From an uncultured Paracoccaceae bacterium (GTDB lineage: Bacteria; Pseudomonadota; Alphaproteobacteria; Rhodobacterales; Rhodobacteraceae), in contig CANMKB010000005.1 in assembly GCA_947498415.1 (NCBI GenBank), positions 62,001 through 126,000 on the forward strand: a stretch of 64,000 bases of DNA. Reading direction: 5' to 3'. Below the pieces are notes generated by a model that was not told where the DNA came from, did no database searches, and saw nothing but the letters and a program-made list of their open reading frames with translations. The translations under genes and the position numbers were made by a program. Shown in pieces: positions 53,201-62,274 of the stretch. Each line of letters opens with the position of its first letter. Within the stretch, counting starts at the first letter, position 1.

Positions 53201-55009
53201 ATGACAAAAGCATACGAATACGAAACGCATGAATACGACGTTGTGGTTGTTGGTGCCGGTGGTGCAGGTCTGCGCGCAACACTTGGCATGGCCGAGCAAG
53301 GTCTGCGCACCGCTTGTGTAACCAAAGTGTTCCCAACCCGTTCGCACACTGTTGCGGCGCAGGGTGGCATCGCGGCATCTTTGGGCAATATGGGCCCAGA
53401 CAGCTGGCAGTGGCACATGTATGACACTGTTAAAGGCTCTGACTGGCTGGGTGATACAGATGCGATGGAATACCTCGCACGTGAGGCCCCAAAGGCAGTG
53501 TATGAACTTGAGCACTACGGTGTTCCATTCTCGCGTACCGAAGAGGGCAAAATCTATCAGCGCCCGTTCGGTGGTCACACAACCGAATATGGCGAAGGCC
53601 CAGCTGTGCAGCGAACATGTGCCGCCGCAGACCGTACAGGTCACGCGATCTTGCACACGCTGTATGGTCAGTCTCTGAAAAACAACGCTGAGTTCTACAT
53701 CGAGTATTTCGCGATCGACCTGATCATGTCCGAAGAGGGCGAATGTCAGGGTGTGGTTTGCTGGAAACTTGATGACGGCACCATGCACGTATTTAACGCC
53801 AAGATGGTTGTTTTGGCGACCGGTGGTTATGGTCGTGCCTATTTCTCTGCAACTTCTGCACACACCTGTACGGGTGATGGCGGCGGTATGGTGGCTCGTG
53901 CGGGTCTGGCCTTGCAGGATATGGAATTCGTTCAGTTCCACCCAACGGGTATCTACGGTTCTGGCTGTTTGATCACCGAAGGTGCGCGCGGCGAGGGGGG
54001 GTATCTAACCAACTCTGAAGGCGAGCGCTTTATGGAGCGGTACGCGCCGAACTATAAAGACCTTGCGCCACGCGACTACGTTTCGCGTTCCATGACTATG
54101 GAAATCCGCGAAGGTCGTGGCGTTGGTGCTGAAGGGGATCACATCTTCCTGAACCTCAACCACTTGCCACCAGAAGCGCTTGCAGAACGTCTGCCGGGTA
54201 TCTCTGAATCTGCAAAGATCTTTGCTGGTGTAGATGTGACCAAAGAACCGATCCCGGTTCTGCCGACTGTTCACTACAATATGGGCGGTATCCCGACCAA
54301 CTATTGGGGTGAAGTGCTGAACCCAACCAAAGATGATCCAACCGCTGTTGTGCCAGGCCTTATGGCTGTGGGCGAGGCGGGCTGTGCATCTGTTCATGGT
54401 GCGAACCGTCTTGGGTCTAACTCTTTGATTGACCTTGTGGTCTTTGGCCGTGCCGCTGCAATCCGCGCTGGTAAGGTTGTAGACGCAGATGCGGCAAACC
54501 CAACTCTGAACCAGCCATCAGTCGATGCCGCGTTTGATCGTTTGGATACCCTGCGTAATGCGAAGGGCAACGTTGCAACCGCAGAGTTGCGCCTAGAGAT
54601 GCAAAAGACCATGCAGTCTGACGCGGCGGTGTTCCGTACGGACAAAACCCTGAAAGAGGGTGTGGCCAAGATGACCGACATCGCGGCAAAGATGGATGAC
54701 CTTAAGGTCACCGATCGCACGTTGGTTTGGAACTCTGATCTGATGGAAACGCTAGAGCTTGGCAACTTGATGCCAAACGCATTGGCGACGATTCACGGGG
54801 CCGAGGCGCGTAAGGAATCTCGTGGTGCGCATGCGCACGAAGATTACGCAGAGCGTGACGACAAAAACTGGCGCGTTCACACAGTGTCTCGCGTGGATGG
54901 CAACAAAGTTGATTTGTCTTACCGCCCAGTCATCACCGATCCGCTGACCACCGAAGCAGAAGGCGGCATTGAAGTTAAGAAAATCGCGCCAAAGGCACGT
55001 ACTTTCTAA
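53201..55009 (+). CDS. sdhA: Succinate dehydrogenase flavoprotein
   Basis: SdhA, 602 residues, oxidises succinate to fumarate. N-terminal FAD motif [12 protein letters not shown], covalent-FAD histidine region of [14 protein letters not shown], substrate residues near [20 protein letters not shown], and the C-terminal [17 protein letters not shown] motif. It needs SdhB, whose gene lies about 1.0 kb downstream beyond the sulfotransferase-like gene. Confidence 0.97.
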   Translation: MTKAYEYETHEYDVVVVGAGGAGLRATLGMAEQGLRTACVTKVFPTRSHTVAAQGGIAASLGNMGPDSWQWHMYDTVKGSDWLGDTDAMEYLAREAPKAVYELEHYGVPFSRTEEGKIYQRPFGGHTTEYGEGPAVQRTCAAADRTGHAILHTLYGQSLKNNAEFYIEYFAIDLIMSEEGECQGVVCWKLDDGTMHVFNAKMVVLATGGYGRAYFSATSAHTCTGDGGGMVARAGLALQDMEFVQFHPTGIYGSGCLITEGARGEGGYLTNSEGERFMERYAPNYKDLAPRDYVSRSMTMEIREGRGVGAEGDHIFLNLNHLPPEALAERLPGISESAKIFAGVDVTKEPIPVLPTVHYNMGGIPTNYWGEVLNPTKDDPTAVVPGLMAVGEAGCASVHGANRLGSNSLIDLVVFGRAAAIRAGKVVDADAANPTLNQPSVDAAFDRLDTLRNAKGNVATAELRLEMQKTMQSDAAVFRTDKTLKEGVAKMTDIAAKMDDLKVTDRTLVWNSDLMETLELGNLMPNALATIHGAEARKESRGAHAHEDYAERDDKNWRVHTVSRVDGNKVDLSYRPVITDPLTTEAEGGIEVKKIAPKARTF

Positions 55010-55018
55010 AAAACGTAA

Positions 55019-55045
55019 CGCGCTGCGCCCGTTGGGCGCGGCGTG
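55019..55045 (+). other. 12-bp-stem hairpin after sdhA
   Basis: CGCGCTGCGCCC pairs with GGGCGCGGCGTG around GTT, including two wobble pairs, ten bases after the sdhA stop and 31 before the next start. No good U-run, so it could protect the sdhCDA mRNA 3' end or reduce read-through. Confidence 0.55.
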
Positions 55046-55075
55046 ATTTGAGATCATTCAAGAGCAGTTCTGAAG

Positions 55076-55951
55076 ATGAAAGATACGACCTATCAAGCAC
55101 TGACAAAGTCGCTCGGCTTCACGCCGCAGCGTGCTTTGCGGGTATTTGGTATGCGTCGTTCAGGTAATCACGCCATAATCAATTGGATTTTGCGCAATAC
55201 CCCGCGGGGCAGTGTGTTTCTGAACAACTGCACCGTTGGCCAACCTGCAGCGGAAACTTGGCGTTCTGTTGAAGTGAATGCAAAGCGGATGCCAATCAAG
55301 CGCGGCGTGCCGGTGTCGGATGTGACTGCAAGTGTTTCTGATGGGGCGCTTTTGGTTGTGTCTTACGAAGATTTCATCCCGGATCCGGATGATATTGGGG
55401 CAGGGCTGACATCAGACGTGCCACGCGATTTGTTCAGCGCGAATATCCTTTTGTATCGTAGTTTTATGAACTGGTCGGCCTCGTTGCTGCGCAAGGTTCA
55501 GGCAAACGAAGGTTTGGATAGTCTTGTCTGTTTGCGTGTCATGATGGCCGCAATGGACAAATACCGAGAGATGCTCGAAGCAGCTGATCTTGGATCGCAA
55601 GAGGGCCGCATTGTCATCAACTATGACCATTGGTTTGCGCGTCCAGCCTATCGTGAGCAAGTTCTTCAGTCTTTGCGATTACCTGTTATCGACAATACGC
55701 TTGGCCAAGTTCAGCCGTATGGCGGCGGGTCTTCGTTTCAGAAAACCGCGACAACCGCTGAGGATCTGTCTGCCGGCGCTCGCTGGCGCGAGATGGTCAA
55801 TGACCCGTCTTATCAGATTGTACTGCTTGCTGCGGCACAGGACGCTGAGCTTGTCGCACTCATGAAAAAACTGATGCCGAATGATGCCGAAATGCTGATG
55901 GCGTATCTGGATCAGGCTCAATTCCCTTATCACGTAGAGGTCGAAGAATAA
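55076..55951 (+). CDS. Sulfotransferase-fold protein inside the sdh operon
   Basis: Predicted protein of 291 residues with a sulfotransferase-like P-loop, FGMRRSGNHAIINWIL (24-39), near the N-terminus. A candidate 3'-phosphate motif is LYRSFMNWSASLLRK (about 130-145). No signal peptide or membrane helix, so cytosolic. The rest carries ELVALMKKLMPNDAEML and no other named domain. It lies 66 bp after sdhA and 72 bp before sdhB, same strand. Sulfate transfer and its acceptor are inferred from motif only. Probably conserved at this place in related genomes, which I recall weakly. Confidence 0.72.
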   Translation: MKDTTYQALTKSLGFTPQRALRVFGMRRSGNHAIINWILRNTPRGSVFLNNCTVGQPAAETWRSVEVNAKRMPIKRGVPVSDVTASVSDGALLVVSYEDFIPDPDDIGAGLTSDVPRDLFSANILLYRSFMNWSASLLRKVQANEGLDSLVCLRVMMAAMDKYREMLEAADLGSQEGRIVINYDHWFARPAYREQVLQSLRLPVIDNTLGQVQPYGGGSSFQKTATTAEDLSAGARWREMVNDPSYQIVLLAAAQDAELVALMKKLMPNDAEMLMAYLDQAQFPYHVEVEE

Positions 55952-56023
55952 TGTCGTACCTCTGCGTTCCCATATTCACCCCACGCGCGGTTTACGCGTT
56001 AGGCAACTGAAGGAGACGACGGA

Positions 56024-56803
56024 ATGGTCGAATTAGCGCTCCCCAAAAACTCTCGTATTAAAACGGGTAAGACCTGGCCTAAGCCAGCTGGCGCAACGAA
56101 CCTGCGCAAGTTCCAGATCTATCGCTGGAATCCTGATGATGGGAAAAACCCATCAGTCGATACCTACTTTGTCGATATGGACAATTGCGGCCCAATGATT
56201 TTGGACGCTCTGATCAAAATCAAGAATGAGATTGATCCGACTCTGACATTCCGTAGGTCTTGCCGCGAAGGGATCTGCGGATCTTGCGCGATGAACATTG
56301 ACGGCATCAATACATTGGCTTGTATCTATGGCATTGATGAAGTCAAAGACTCCGTCAAGATCTATCCGTTGCCACACATGCCAGTGGTCAAAGATCTTAT
56401 TCCTGATCTAACTCACTTCTACGCACAGCACGCATCCATCATGCCGTGGTTGGAAACTAAGACCAACCGTCCTGCGAAAGAGTGGAAGCAGTCGATTGAA
56501 GACCGCAAAAAGCTGGATGGTCTATATGAGTGCGTTATGTGCGCGTCATGTTCAACGTCATGCCCAAGCTACTGGTGGAACGGCGATCGTTACCTCGGCC
56601 CGGCGGCCTTGTTGCACGCATATCGCTGGATCATTGATAGCCGTGACGAGGCCACAGGTGAACGTTTGGACGAGTTGGAAGACCCATTCAAACTGTACCG
56701 CTGCCACACGATTATGAACTGTGCAAAGACTTGCCCGAAGGGTCTGAACCCGGCCAAGGCCATTGCAGAGATCAAAAAGATGATGGTGGATCGCGCTGTA
56801 TAA
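56024..56803 (+). CDS. sdhB: Succinate dehydrogenase iron-sulfur subunit
   Basis: SdhB, 259 residues, carrying three clusters: [2Fe-2S] in [18 protein letters not shown], [4Fe-4S] in [18 protein letters not shown] and [3Fe-4S] in [18 protein letters not shown]. Strong AAGGAG 10 bases before ATG 56024, so it does not depend on coupling to the gene upstream. It ends the sdh unit; a dispersed repeat follows at 56809. Confidence 0.97.
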   Translation: MVELALPKNSRIKTGKTWPKPAGATNLRKFQIYRWNPDDGKNPSVDTYFVDMDNCGPMILDALIKIKNEIDPTLTFRRSCREGICGSCAMNIDGINTLACIYGIDEVKDSVKIYPLPHMPVVKDLIPDLTHFYAQHASIMPWLETKTNRPAKEWKQSIEDRKKLDGLYECVMCASCSTSCPSYWWNGDRYLGPAALLHAYRWIIDSRDEATGERLDELEDPFKLYRCHTIMNCAKTCPKGLNPAKAIAEIKKMMVDRAV

Positions 56804-56808
56804 ACGCG

Positions 56809-56856
56809 GCTGGGGGCGCTGCCCCCAGACCCCCGGAGTATTTTAAGAAAGATGAA
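56809..56856. repeat. Dispersed GC-rich repeat, copy 2
   Basis: GGGGG-CGCT-GCCCCC hairpin, AGA, then CCCCCGGAGTATTTTAAG and AAAGATGAA. It matches the copy at 38223 apart from the extra hairpin there. Placed just after the sdhB stop. Its GC-rich hairpin followed by a T-run could act as a terminator. Confidence 0.75.
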
Positions 56857-56906
56857 AGGGCGGGCCGAAGGTTCGCCTTTTTGCATGAAAGGGATTTGAG
56901 TACTGT

Positions 56907-57101
56907 ATGCATATTGTCGTTGGATTGATCATTGCGTTTGCGTTGGTTGCGATGTTTTCGCGCCGCAAAACACGCCATTGTCGCTGGCGGATGGATCGGT
57001 CCAAAACCCAAAATGGTAAGACGTTTTATATTTGCATGAATTGTGGGGCATCTGTGTTTATGGAAGCCGAAATTCCCCCGCAGATCTGTCACAAACCATA
57101 A
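56907..57101 (+). CDS. Small membrane protein with CxxC motif
   Basis: 64 residues: one N-terminal membrane helix (about 2-20, IVVGLIIAFALVAMF), a basic turn SRRKTRHCRW, then YICMNCGASVFM and a last cysteine in PPQICHKP. The Cys set (C25, CxxC, C61-like) looks like a small zinc ribbon on the cytoplasmic side. No named family. Good start ATG 56907 after a weak ribosome site; it is 103 bp after sdhB. Short and so uncertain, but the composition is protein-like. Confidence 0.6.
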   Translation: MHIVVGLIIAFALVAMFSRRKTRHCRWRMDRSKTQNGKTFYICMNCGASVFMEAEIPPQICHKP

Positions 57102-57138
57102 GTCTTTGAGCGTTCTGGTTGGCCGATGGGACTTTGAA

Positions 57139-57843
57139 CTACGTAAACGCAGCCTCTAGTGCGATTTCCACCATGTCACCAAAGGACTTTTCACGTTGAT
57201 CGCTTGGCAGGGCATCCCCGGTGATCAGGTGGTCTGACACGGTGAGGACAGCAAGCGCACGGCAATCGTGGCGCAGGGCGAGATTGTAAAGCTCTGCTGC
57301 TTCCATTTCTACGCCAAGGATGCCGTGACGTGTCATTTGCTTATTCAAATCAGGACGTTCATCGTAAAACACATCGCTTGAGTAGATCCCGCCGACATGT
57401 GTGTCAGAACCTTTTTTCTGAGACGCGTCCGCCGCCGCTCGCAGCAAGCCGTAGTCGCAGCACGGGGCAAAGTTCATTTCTTTGAAGATACCGCTTGAGG
57501 GTGTGGACAGAGTGGTGGCGGTCATCGCTAATATGATGTCGCGGACCTTCACCTTTTCTTGCATTGCGCCACATGATCCAATGCGGATCAGTGTTTTGGC
57601 GCCGTAGTCTTTGATCAGCTCGTTTACGTAGATCGAAAGGCTTGGCATCCCCATGCCAGAGCCATGAATCGTCACGCGGTTGCCTTTCCAAGTGCCGGTA
57701 AAGCCCAGCATTCCGCGGACCTCATTCACAAGTTTTACATCTTTTAGAAAGGTCTCTGCCGCCCATTTGGCGCGATAGGGGTCACCTGGCAAAAGGACGG
57801 TTTCAGCGATGTCGCCCGGCTGGGCACCGATATGAATGGTCAT
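57139..57843 (-). CDS. deoD: Purine-nucleoside phosphorylase DeoD
   Basis: Hexameric trimer-of-dimers type PNP, 234 residues, splitting purine nucleosides with phosphate for salvage. Markers: [15 protein letters not shown] (phosphate site), [26 protein letters not shown] and the ribose-binding [12 protein letters not shown], with the base-site Asp in [10 protein letters not shown]. It is 72 bp downstream of acyP on the same strand and probably shares its transcript. Confidence 0.95.
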   Translation of the reverse strand: MTIHIGAQPGDIAETVLLPGDPYRAKWAAETFLKDVKLVNEVRGMLGFTGTWKGNRVTIHGSGMGMPSLSIYVNELIKDYGAKTLIRIGSCGAMQEKVKVRDIILAMTATTLSTPSSGIFKEMNFAPCCDYGLLRAAADASQKKGSDTHVGGIYSSDVFYDERPDLNKQMTRHGILGVEMEAAELYNLALRHDCRALAVLTVSDHLITGDALPSDQREKSFGDMVEIALEAAFT

Positions 57844-57915
57844 GTGTCACCTATGCTTTCAGAGCTTTGTTCAACAGAAACCGTCATATGCGCAAGGTTG
57901 CAAGGAAATTTTACC

Positions 57916-58194
57916 TTACGGTCGAATTTCAAAAAGGCCGTCATGGTGGAGCGCCTTTGCCTTTTGGCTTTGCACATCGCGAACAGACGCCGCGCCGGGG
58001 CCTACCCACATTTCGCTTACCATGCGTTCTACCGTGCTTTTCTCGCCTTCTAGTCGGGCCAGTACAGCGCCGGATACGTCATTGCGCACCCAACCCTTAA
58101 GGCCAAGCTTATCAGCCCGCGAGCGGGTCCAATGTCGATAGGCGACACCTTGAACGCGTCCGGTGACGCGCACTTTCATTGCAACTGAAGTCAT
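57916..58194 (-). CDS. acyP: Acylphosphatase
   Basis: Small alpha/beta hydrolase of 92 residues that hydrolyses carboxyl-phosphate bonds. The family motif VTGRVQGVAYRHWTRSRA contains the phosphate-binding Arg, and KGWVRNDVSGAVLARLEG contains the catalytic Asn. ATG 58194 follows GGGAGGA; the frame is open farther upstream without a ribosome site. It lies 55 bp after ecm, the same strand. Confidence 0.94.
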   Translation of the reverse strand: MTSVAMKVRVTGRVQGVAYRHWTRSRADKLGLKGWVRNDVSGAVLARLEGEKSTVERMVSEMWVGPGAASVRDVQSQKAKALHHDGLFEIRP

Positions 58195-58249
58195 TTTACA
58201 TCCTCCCGCATCCAGTGTGCGGCGCGAGAGGATGTTTGGCAAGTCGGCC

Positions 58250-60214
58250 TTATGCGGCCTCACTTTTCGGGTCTGCGAGCACCACAATGTCGCCCATGAT
58301 GGTATTTAGCTCAAAATCTTTGGGCGTATAAACGCGTGAAACACCCATTGCCCGCAACCGCTCTGCGTCGTCATCAGGAATAATGCCGCCGACGATGACA
58401 GGGATGTCTGCCAGCCCTTCGGTCTGCATCTTGGCCATCAAATCTTCGACCAGCGGGATGTGAGAGCCCGACAAGATAGAAAGTCCAACAACGTGGGCAG
58501 CATCTTCTTTGGCCTTGGCCACGATCTCATCTGGGGTCAGGCGGATGCCATCGTAAGTGATATCCATGCCGCAGTCCCGTGCACGGAATGCGATTTGTTC
58601 TGCCCCGTTTGAATGCCCGTCGAGGCCCGGTTTGCCGATCACGAATTTCAGACGACGACCCAGGCGATCGCTGACGCGGTCAACCGCGTCACGCAAATCA
58701 TCCAAACCTTCGGTTTTATTGGATGGGCTTCCAGACACGCCGGTGGGACCACGGTATTCACCGTGAACACTGCGCATCTGAGCGGCCCATTCGCCGGTGG
58801 TGACACCTGCTTTTGCTGCTTTGATAGAAGCAGGCATAACATTGGTGCCGGCTTTGGCTGCTTCGCGCAGTTCCAAGAGAGCTGACTCGACAGCGGCATT
58901 ATCGCGGGCGTTGCGCCATTCGTTCAAGCGGTTGATTTGTTCTTGTTCTACAGCAGGGTCGACAACCATGATGCCGCCATCGCCGGTCATCAAAGGAGAG
59001 GCTTCCCCTTGTTGGTACTTGTTCACGCCAACAACGATGGTTTCACCAGCTTCAATGCGGTTCAATCGTTCGGCGTTTGATTCCACCAAGCGGCCTTTCA
59101 TGTAGTCGATGGCCCCAATTGCGCCGCCCATAGATTCGAGGTTTGCCAATTCGTGACGCGCCCCTTCTTTAAGATCGGTCACTTTGCGATCAACCGCTGG
59201 ATTGCCATCGAAAAGATCTTCATATTCAAGCAGATCGGTCTCAAACGCCATAATCTGCTGCATCCGCATGGACCATTGCTGATCCCAAGGGCGTGGCAGG
59301 CCAAGAGCTTCGTTCCAAGCTGGCAACTGGACGGCACGCGCCCGTGCTTTTTTGGAAAGGGTGACGGCCAGCATTTCGATGAGGATACGATAAACGTTGT
59401 TCTCTGGTTGCTGTTCGGTCAAGCCAAGAGAATTCACCTGAACCCCATACCGGAAGCGGCGATGCTTGGGGTCGGTGACGCCATAGCGTTCGGCGCAGAT
59501 TTCATCCCAAAGCTCAACAAAGGCACGCATCTTGCACATCTCTGTGACAAATCGAATGCCTGCGTTCACAAAGAACGAGATTCGCGCAACCATCGGGCCA
59601 AAGTCTTCGGCTGGAACGCGAGGCTTTAGGGTATCTAGTACGGCTTGTGCGGTGGCGAGAGCAAATGCGAGCTCTTGCTCTGGCGTCGCACCGGCCTCTT
59701 GCAGGTGATAGGAACACACGTTCATCGGGTTCCATTTCGGGACGTTGCTGTAACAATACTCCGCGACATCTGCGATCATTTTGAGCGAGGGTTTTGGAGG
59801 GCAGATATATGTGCCGCGTGACAGGTATTCTTTGATCAGGTCATTTTGAACCGTACCCTGAAGCTTGCTAACGTCAGCGCCTTGTTCCTCGGCCGCCGCA
59901 ATATACAGCGACAGCAGCCATGGCGCCGTCGCGTTGATTGTCATGGACGTGTTCATTTTTTCAAGCGGGATTTGATCGAACAATGTGCGCATATCACCAA
60001 GATGGCTGACCGGAACACCCACCTTGCCAACTTCGCCGCGGGCGAGGATGTGATCGCTGTCATAGCCTGTTTGTGTAGGCAGATCGAACGCAACAGAAAG
60101 CCCCGTTTGGCCCTTTGCCAAATTCGCACGATAAAGCGCGTTAGAGGCCTGTGCCGTCGAGTGACCAGCGTAAGTTCGGATAAGCCACGGGCGATCTTTT
60201 GGTTGTTGTGACAT
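58250..60214 (-). CDS. ecm: (2R)-ethylmalonyl-CoA mutase
   Basis: Coenzyme-B12 mutase, (2R)-ethylmalonyl-CoA to methylsuccinyl-CoA, a signature enzyme of the ethylmalonyl-CoA pathway. 654 residues: N-terminal barrel (SVAFDLPTQTGYDSDHILA, TYICPPKPSLKMIADV) and C-terminal B12 domain with GKPGLDGHSNGAEQIA, the DxHxxG motif with His near residue 534. ATG 60214 follows AAGGA; a TTG 6 bases upstream is also in frame. Divergent from ccr. An inverted repeat and a CTGC-N3-GCGG element lie upstream. Confidence 0.96.
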   Translation of the reverse strand: MSQQPKDRPWLIRTYAGHSTAQASNALYRANLAKGQTGLSVAFDLPTQTGYDSDHILARGEVGKVGVPVSHLGDMRTLFDQIPLEKMNTSMTINATAPWLLSLYIAAAEEQGADVSKLQGTVQNDLIKEYLSRGTYICPPKPSLKMIADVAEYCYSNVPKWNPMNVCSYHLQEAGATPEQELAFALATAQAVLDTLKPRVPAEDFGPMVARISFFVNAGIRFVTEMCKMRAFVELWDEICAERYGVTDPKHRRFRYGVQVNSLGLTEQQPENNVYRILIEMLAVTLSKKARARAVQLPAWNEALGLPRPWDQQWSMRMQQIMAFETDLLEYEDLFDGNPAVDRKVTDLKEGARHELANLESMGGAIGAIDYMKGRLVESNAERLNRIEAGETIVVGVNKYQQGEASPLMTGDGGIMVVDPAVEQEQINRLNEWRNARDNAAVESALLELREAAKAGTNVMPASIKAAKAGVTTGEWAAQMRSVHGEYRGPTGVSGSPSNKTEGLDDLRDAVDRVSDRLGRRLKFVIGKPGLDGHSNGAEQIAFRARDCGMDITYDGIRLTPDEIVAKAKEDAAHVVGLSILSGSHIPLVEDLMAKMQTEGLADIPVIVGGIIPDDDAERLRAMGVSRVYTPKDFELNTIMGDIVVLADPKSEAA

Positions 60215-60229
60215 GTTCAATCCTTGCGT

Positions 60230-60244
60230 TTTGTTAGTAACAAA
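60230..60244. promoter_or_regulatory. 15-bp inverted repeat next to ecm
   Basis: TTTGTTA-G-TAACAAA, perfect arms, ending 16 bp before the ecm start. Too close to the start for an activator, so a repressor site or mRNA leader hairpin is more likely. Confidence 0.4.
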
Positions 60245-60292
60245 GTTGCGCCTGTAGGTTCATAGGTGGAATTTTATGCCTTTGTCAATTCG

Positions 60293-60303
60293 CTGCGACG
60301 CGG
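60293..60303. promoter_or_regulatory. CTGC-N3-GCGG element upstream of ecm
   Basis: CTGC-GAC-GCGG, one mismatch from CTGC-N3-GCAG, inside CGCTGC-GAC-GCGGCG, 79-89 bp upstream of the ecm start. Confidence 0.5.
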
Positions 60304-60564
60304 CGTAGCATACATTTTTCGCATGAGGTCACTTCATTTGCAGATGGCGGTACGAAAATTACGCGTGCACCATGTTTTCAGGCGCAGCACGGCCGGATTT
60401 TCCTTCTTTTAGTTAGTAGATTTCATGATTTCTGCCTCGTTTGTCGCTGAAAATCGTCATTTTGTAGAGTTTCTGCGATTGCTCGGTTATAAAATTACCC
60501 AAAAAGATGTAAAAGTGTTGCAATCTTTCGCGACAGAATCTATCCCTTCCCCAAGGTCGCGATT

Positions 60565-60575
60565 CTGCGACGCAG
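60565..60575. promoter_or_regulatory. Perfect CTGC-N3-GCAG element upstream of ccr
   Basis: CTGC-GAC-GCAG, perfect 4-bp arms, followed by CAACA; ends 24 bp before the ccr start codon, so it overlaps the leader or core promoter and would suit a repressor. Confidence 0.55.
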
Positions 60576-60599
60576 CAACACAGTCATTGGGAGGCGATT

Positions 60600-61880
60600 A
60601 TGGCACTGGATTCTGAAAACGGCATTCTCGCATATGAGGCACCGGAAAAAGATCTGTATGAACTGGGGGAAATTCCCCCGATGGGTTACGTTCCAAAGCA
60701 AATGTATGCTTGGACTATTCGTCGCGAGCGTCATGGCGAGCCGGACAAATCCTTCAAAGTTGAAGTGGTTGACGTTCCAAAGCTCGACAGCAACGAAGTG
60801 CTCGTTTTGGTTATGGCCGCTGGCGTAAACTACAACGGTGTTTGGGCTGGTTTGGGTGTTCCGATTTCACCATTTGATGGCCACGGCGCTGACTATCACA
60901 TTGCAGGGTCTGATGCGTCAGGCATCGTTTGGGCCGTTGGCGACAAAGTGAAAAACTGGAAAGTTGGTGATGAAGTCGTCATTCACTGTAACCAAGACGA
61001 TGGTGACGACGAAGAGTGTAACGGCGGCGACCCAATGTACTCTCCGACCCAGCGTATTTGGGGTTACGAGACACCTGATGGCTCATTTGCGCAGTTTACA
61101 AACGTTCAAGCTCAGCAGTTGCTGCGTCGTCCTAAGCATCAGACTTGGGAAGAAAGTGCTTGCTATACGCTGACTTTGGCAACGGCATACCGCATGTTGT
61201 TTGGGCACCCACCACACGAACTGAAGCCAGGCATGAACGTTTTGGTTTGGGGCGCATCTGGTGGTCTTGGTACCTATGCAATTCAGCTGATCCGCGCCGC
61301 AGGTGCGAATGCGATTGGTGTGATTTCGGATGAAAGCAAGCGTGACTTTGTCATGGGTCTTGGCGCCAAGGGCGTCATCAACCGAAAAGATTTTAACTGC
61401 TGGGGCCAACTGCCAACTGTAAACACGCCTGAATACAACACCTGGTTCAAAGAAGCGCGCCGTTTCGGCAAAGCGATTTGGGATATTACCGGTAAGGGCA
61501 ACAACCCTGACATTGTATTCGAGCACCCAGGTGAGTCGACTTTCCCGGTGTCTAACTTGGTTTGTAAAAAAGGCGGCATGGTTGTGATTTGTGCCGGTAC
61601 AACGGGCTACAATCTGACGTTTGACGTACGCTATACATGGATGCACCAAAAGCGTTTGCAGGGTTCGCACTTTGCGCACCTCAAGCAAGCTGCTGCGGCC
61701 AACCAGATGATGATTGAGCGTCGGATTGAGCCATTCTTGTCTGAGACATATACTTGGGACGAAATTCCTGAGGCTCACATGAAGATGTACCGCAACGAAC
61801 ACAAACCAGGGAATATGTCGGTTTTGGTTCAGGCACCAAAGACAGGTTTGCGGACTCTGGAAGAGGTTCTTTCTTCATAA
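60600..61880 (+). CDS. ccr: Crotonyl-CoA carboxylase/reductase
   Basis: NADPH-dependent MDR enzyme that reductively carboxylates crotonyl-CoA to (2S)-ethylmalonyl-CoA, fixing CO2; the hallmark of the ethylmalonyl-CoA pathway. 426 residues: MAAGVNYNGVWAGLG, HCNQDDGDDEECNGGDPMYS insert typical of CCR, the cofactor loop LVWGASGGLGTYAIQLI, and GSHFAHLKQA near the C-terminus where the CO2-site histidine of characterised CCRs lies. GGGAGG precedes ATG 60600. Followed by a strong hairpin. Confidence 0.97.
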   Translation: MALDSENGILAYEAPEKDLYELGEIPPMGYVPKQMYAWTIRRERHGEPDKSFKVEVVDVPKLDSNEVLVLVMAAGVNYNGVWAGLGVPISPFDGHGADYHIAGSDASGIVWAVGDKVKNWKVGDEVVIHCNQDDGDDEECNGGDPMYSPTQRIWGYETPDGSFAQFTNVQAQQLLRRPKHQTWEESACYTLTLATAYRMLFGHPPHELKPGMNVLVWGASGGLGTYAIQLIRAAGANAIGVISDESKRDFVMGLGAKGVINRKDFNCWGQLPTVNTPEYNTWFKEARRFGKAIWDITGKGNNPDIVFEHPGESTFPVSNLVCKKGGMVVICAGTTGYNLTFDVRYTWMHQKRLQGSHFAHLKQAAAANQMMIERRIEPFLSETYTWDEIPEAHMKMYRNEHKPGNMSVLVQAPKTGLRTLEEVLSS

Positions 61881-61905
61881 AGATCTCTAAAAGGCGAATA
61901 ACTAT

Positions 61906-61945
61906 AATCTCCCGCGAAGCAATACTTCGCGGGAGATTTACGTTT
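61906..61945 (+). terminator. Terminator of ccr
   Basis: AATCTCCCGCGAAG pairs perfectly with CTTCGCGGGAGATT around CAATA, about 25 bases after the ccr stop. The stem is very strong and the U-tract short. Confidence 0.75.
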
Positions 61946-62033
61946 GAGAAACCAGTTGCCTGATATGCAAGGGGCCTTGAAGACGATGCTCGTCGCGTGG
62001 GGATGTAAGCGTTGTCAATGCTTGAGGCTGCGT

Positions 62034-62219
62034 ATGAAATACGACTGGATTCTAGACGTTCTGACCGATCTGAAAACGTTTTCCTCTGCAAATGGGCTGA
62101 ATGTCCTCGCAGAAGAGCTTGATGATATAAAACTGCTGGCTGCCGCCGAAATTTCCAACCGAACGGCCCAAGAAGAAGCGCAAGCAGTCGCACTTAAAAC
62201 CGGTGGTCGATTTCATTGA
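62034..62219 (+). CDS. Conserved hypothetical small protein
   Basis: 61 residues, soluble, acidic to neutral, mostly helical: MKYDWILDVLTDLKTFSSAN then GLNVLAEELDDIKLLAAAEI and NRTAQEEAQAVALKTGG. I recall similar proteins in roseobacters but no function. The start at ATG 62034 is preferred to ATG 61944 because the earlier part is Cys/Arg-rich and overlaps the ccr terminator. Next gene on the same strand is the helicase, 55 bp downstream. Confidence 0.75.
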   Translation: MKYDWILDVLTDLKTFSSANGLNVLAEELDDIKLLAAAEISNRTAQEEAQAVALKTGGRFH

Positions 62220-62274
62220 GTTTGACACCATTCGTGGACTGGTGATTTCACAACCGCACCTGTAGTGTCGCGGC

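Larger units (their letters stand above)
60221..60599. other. 379-bp divergent region between ecm and ccr
   Basis: No gene. It holds TTTGTTA-G-TAACAAA (60230-60244) near ecm, CTGC-GAC-GCGG (60293-60303) on the ecm side and CTGC-GAC-GCAG (60565-60575) on the ccr side. The two TGC elements share the GAC spacer. AT-rich between 60400 and 60520. Confidence 0.7.

Noticed and set aside
52835..53941. 368-codon minus-strand frame over sdhD and sdhA
   Set aside because: Shadow of conserved genes, Cys/His/Thr-rich, no ribosome site.
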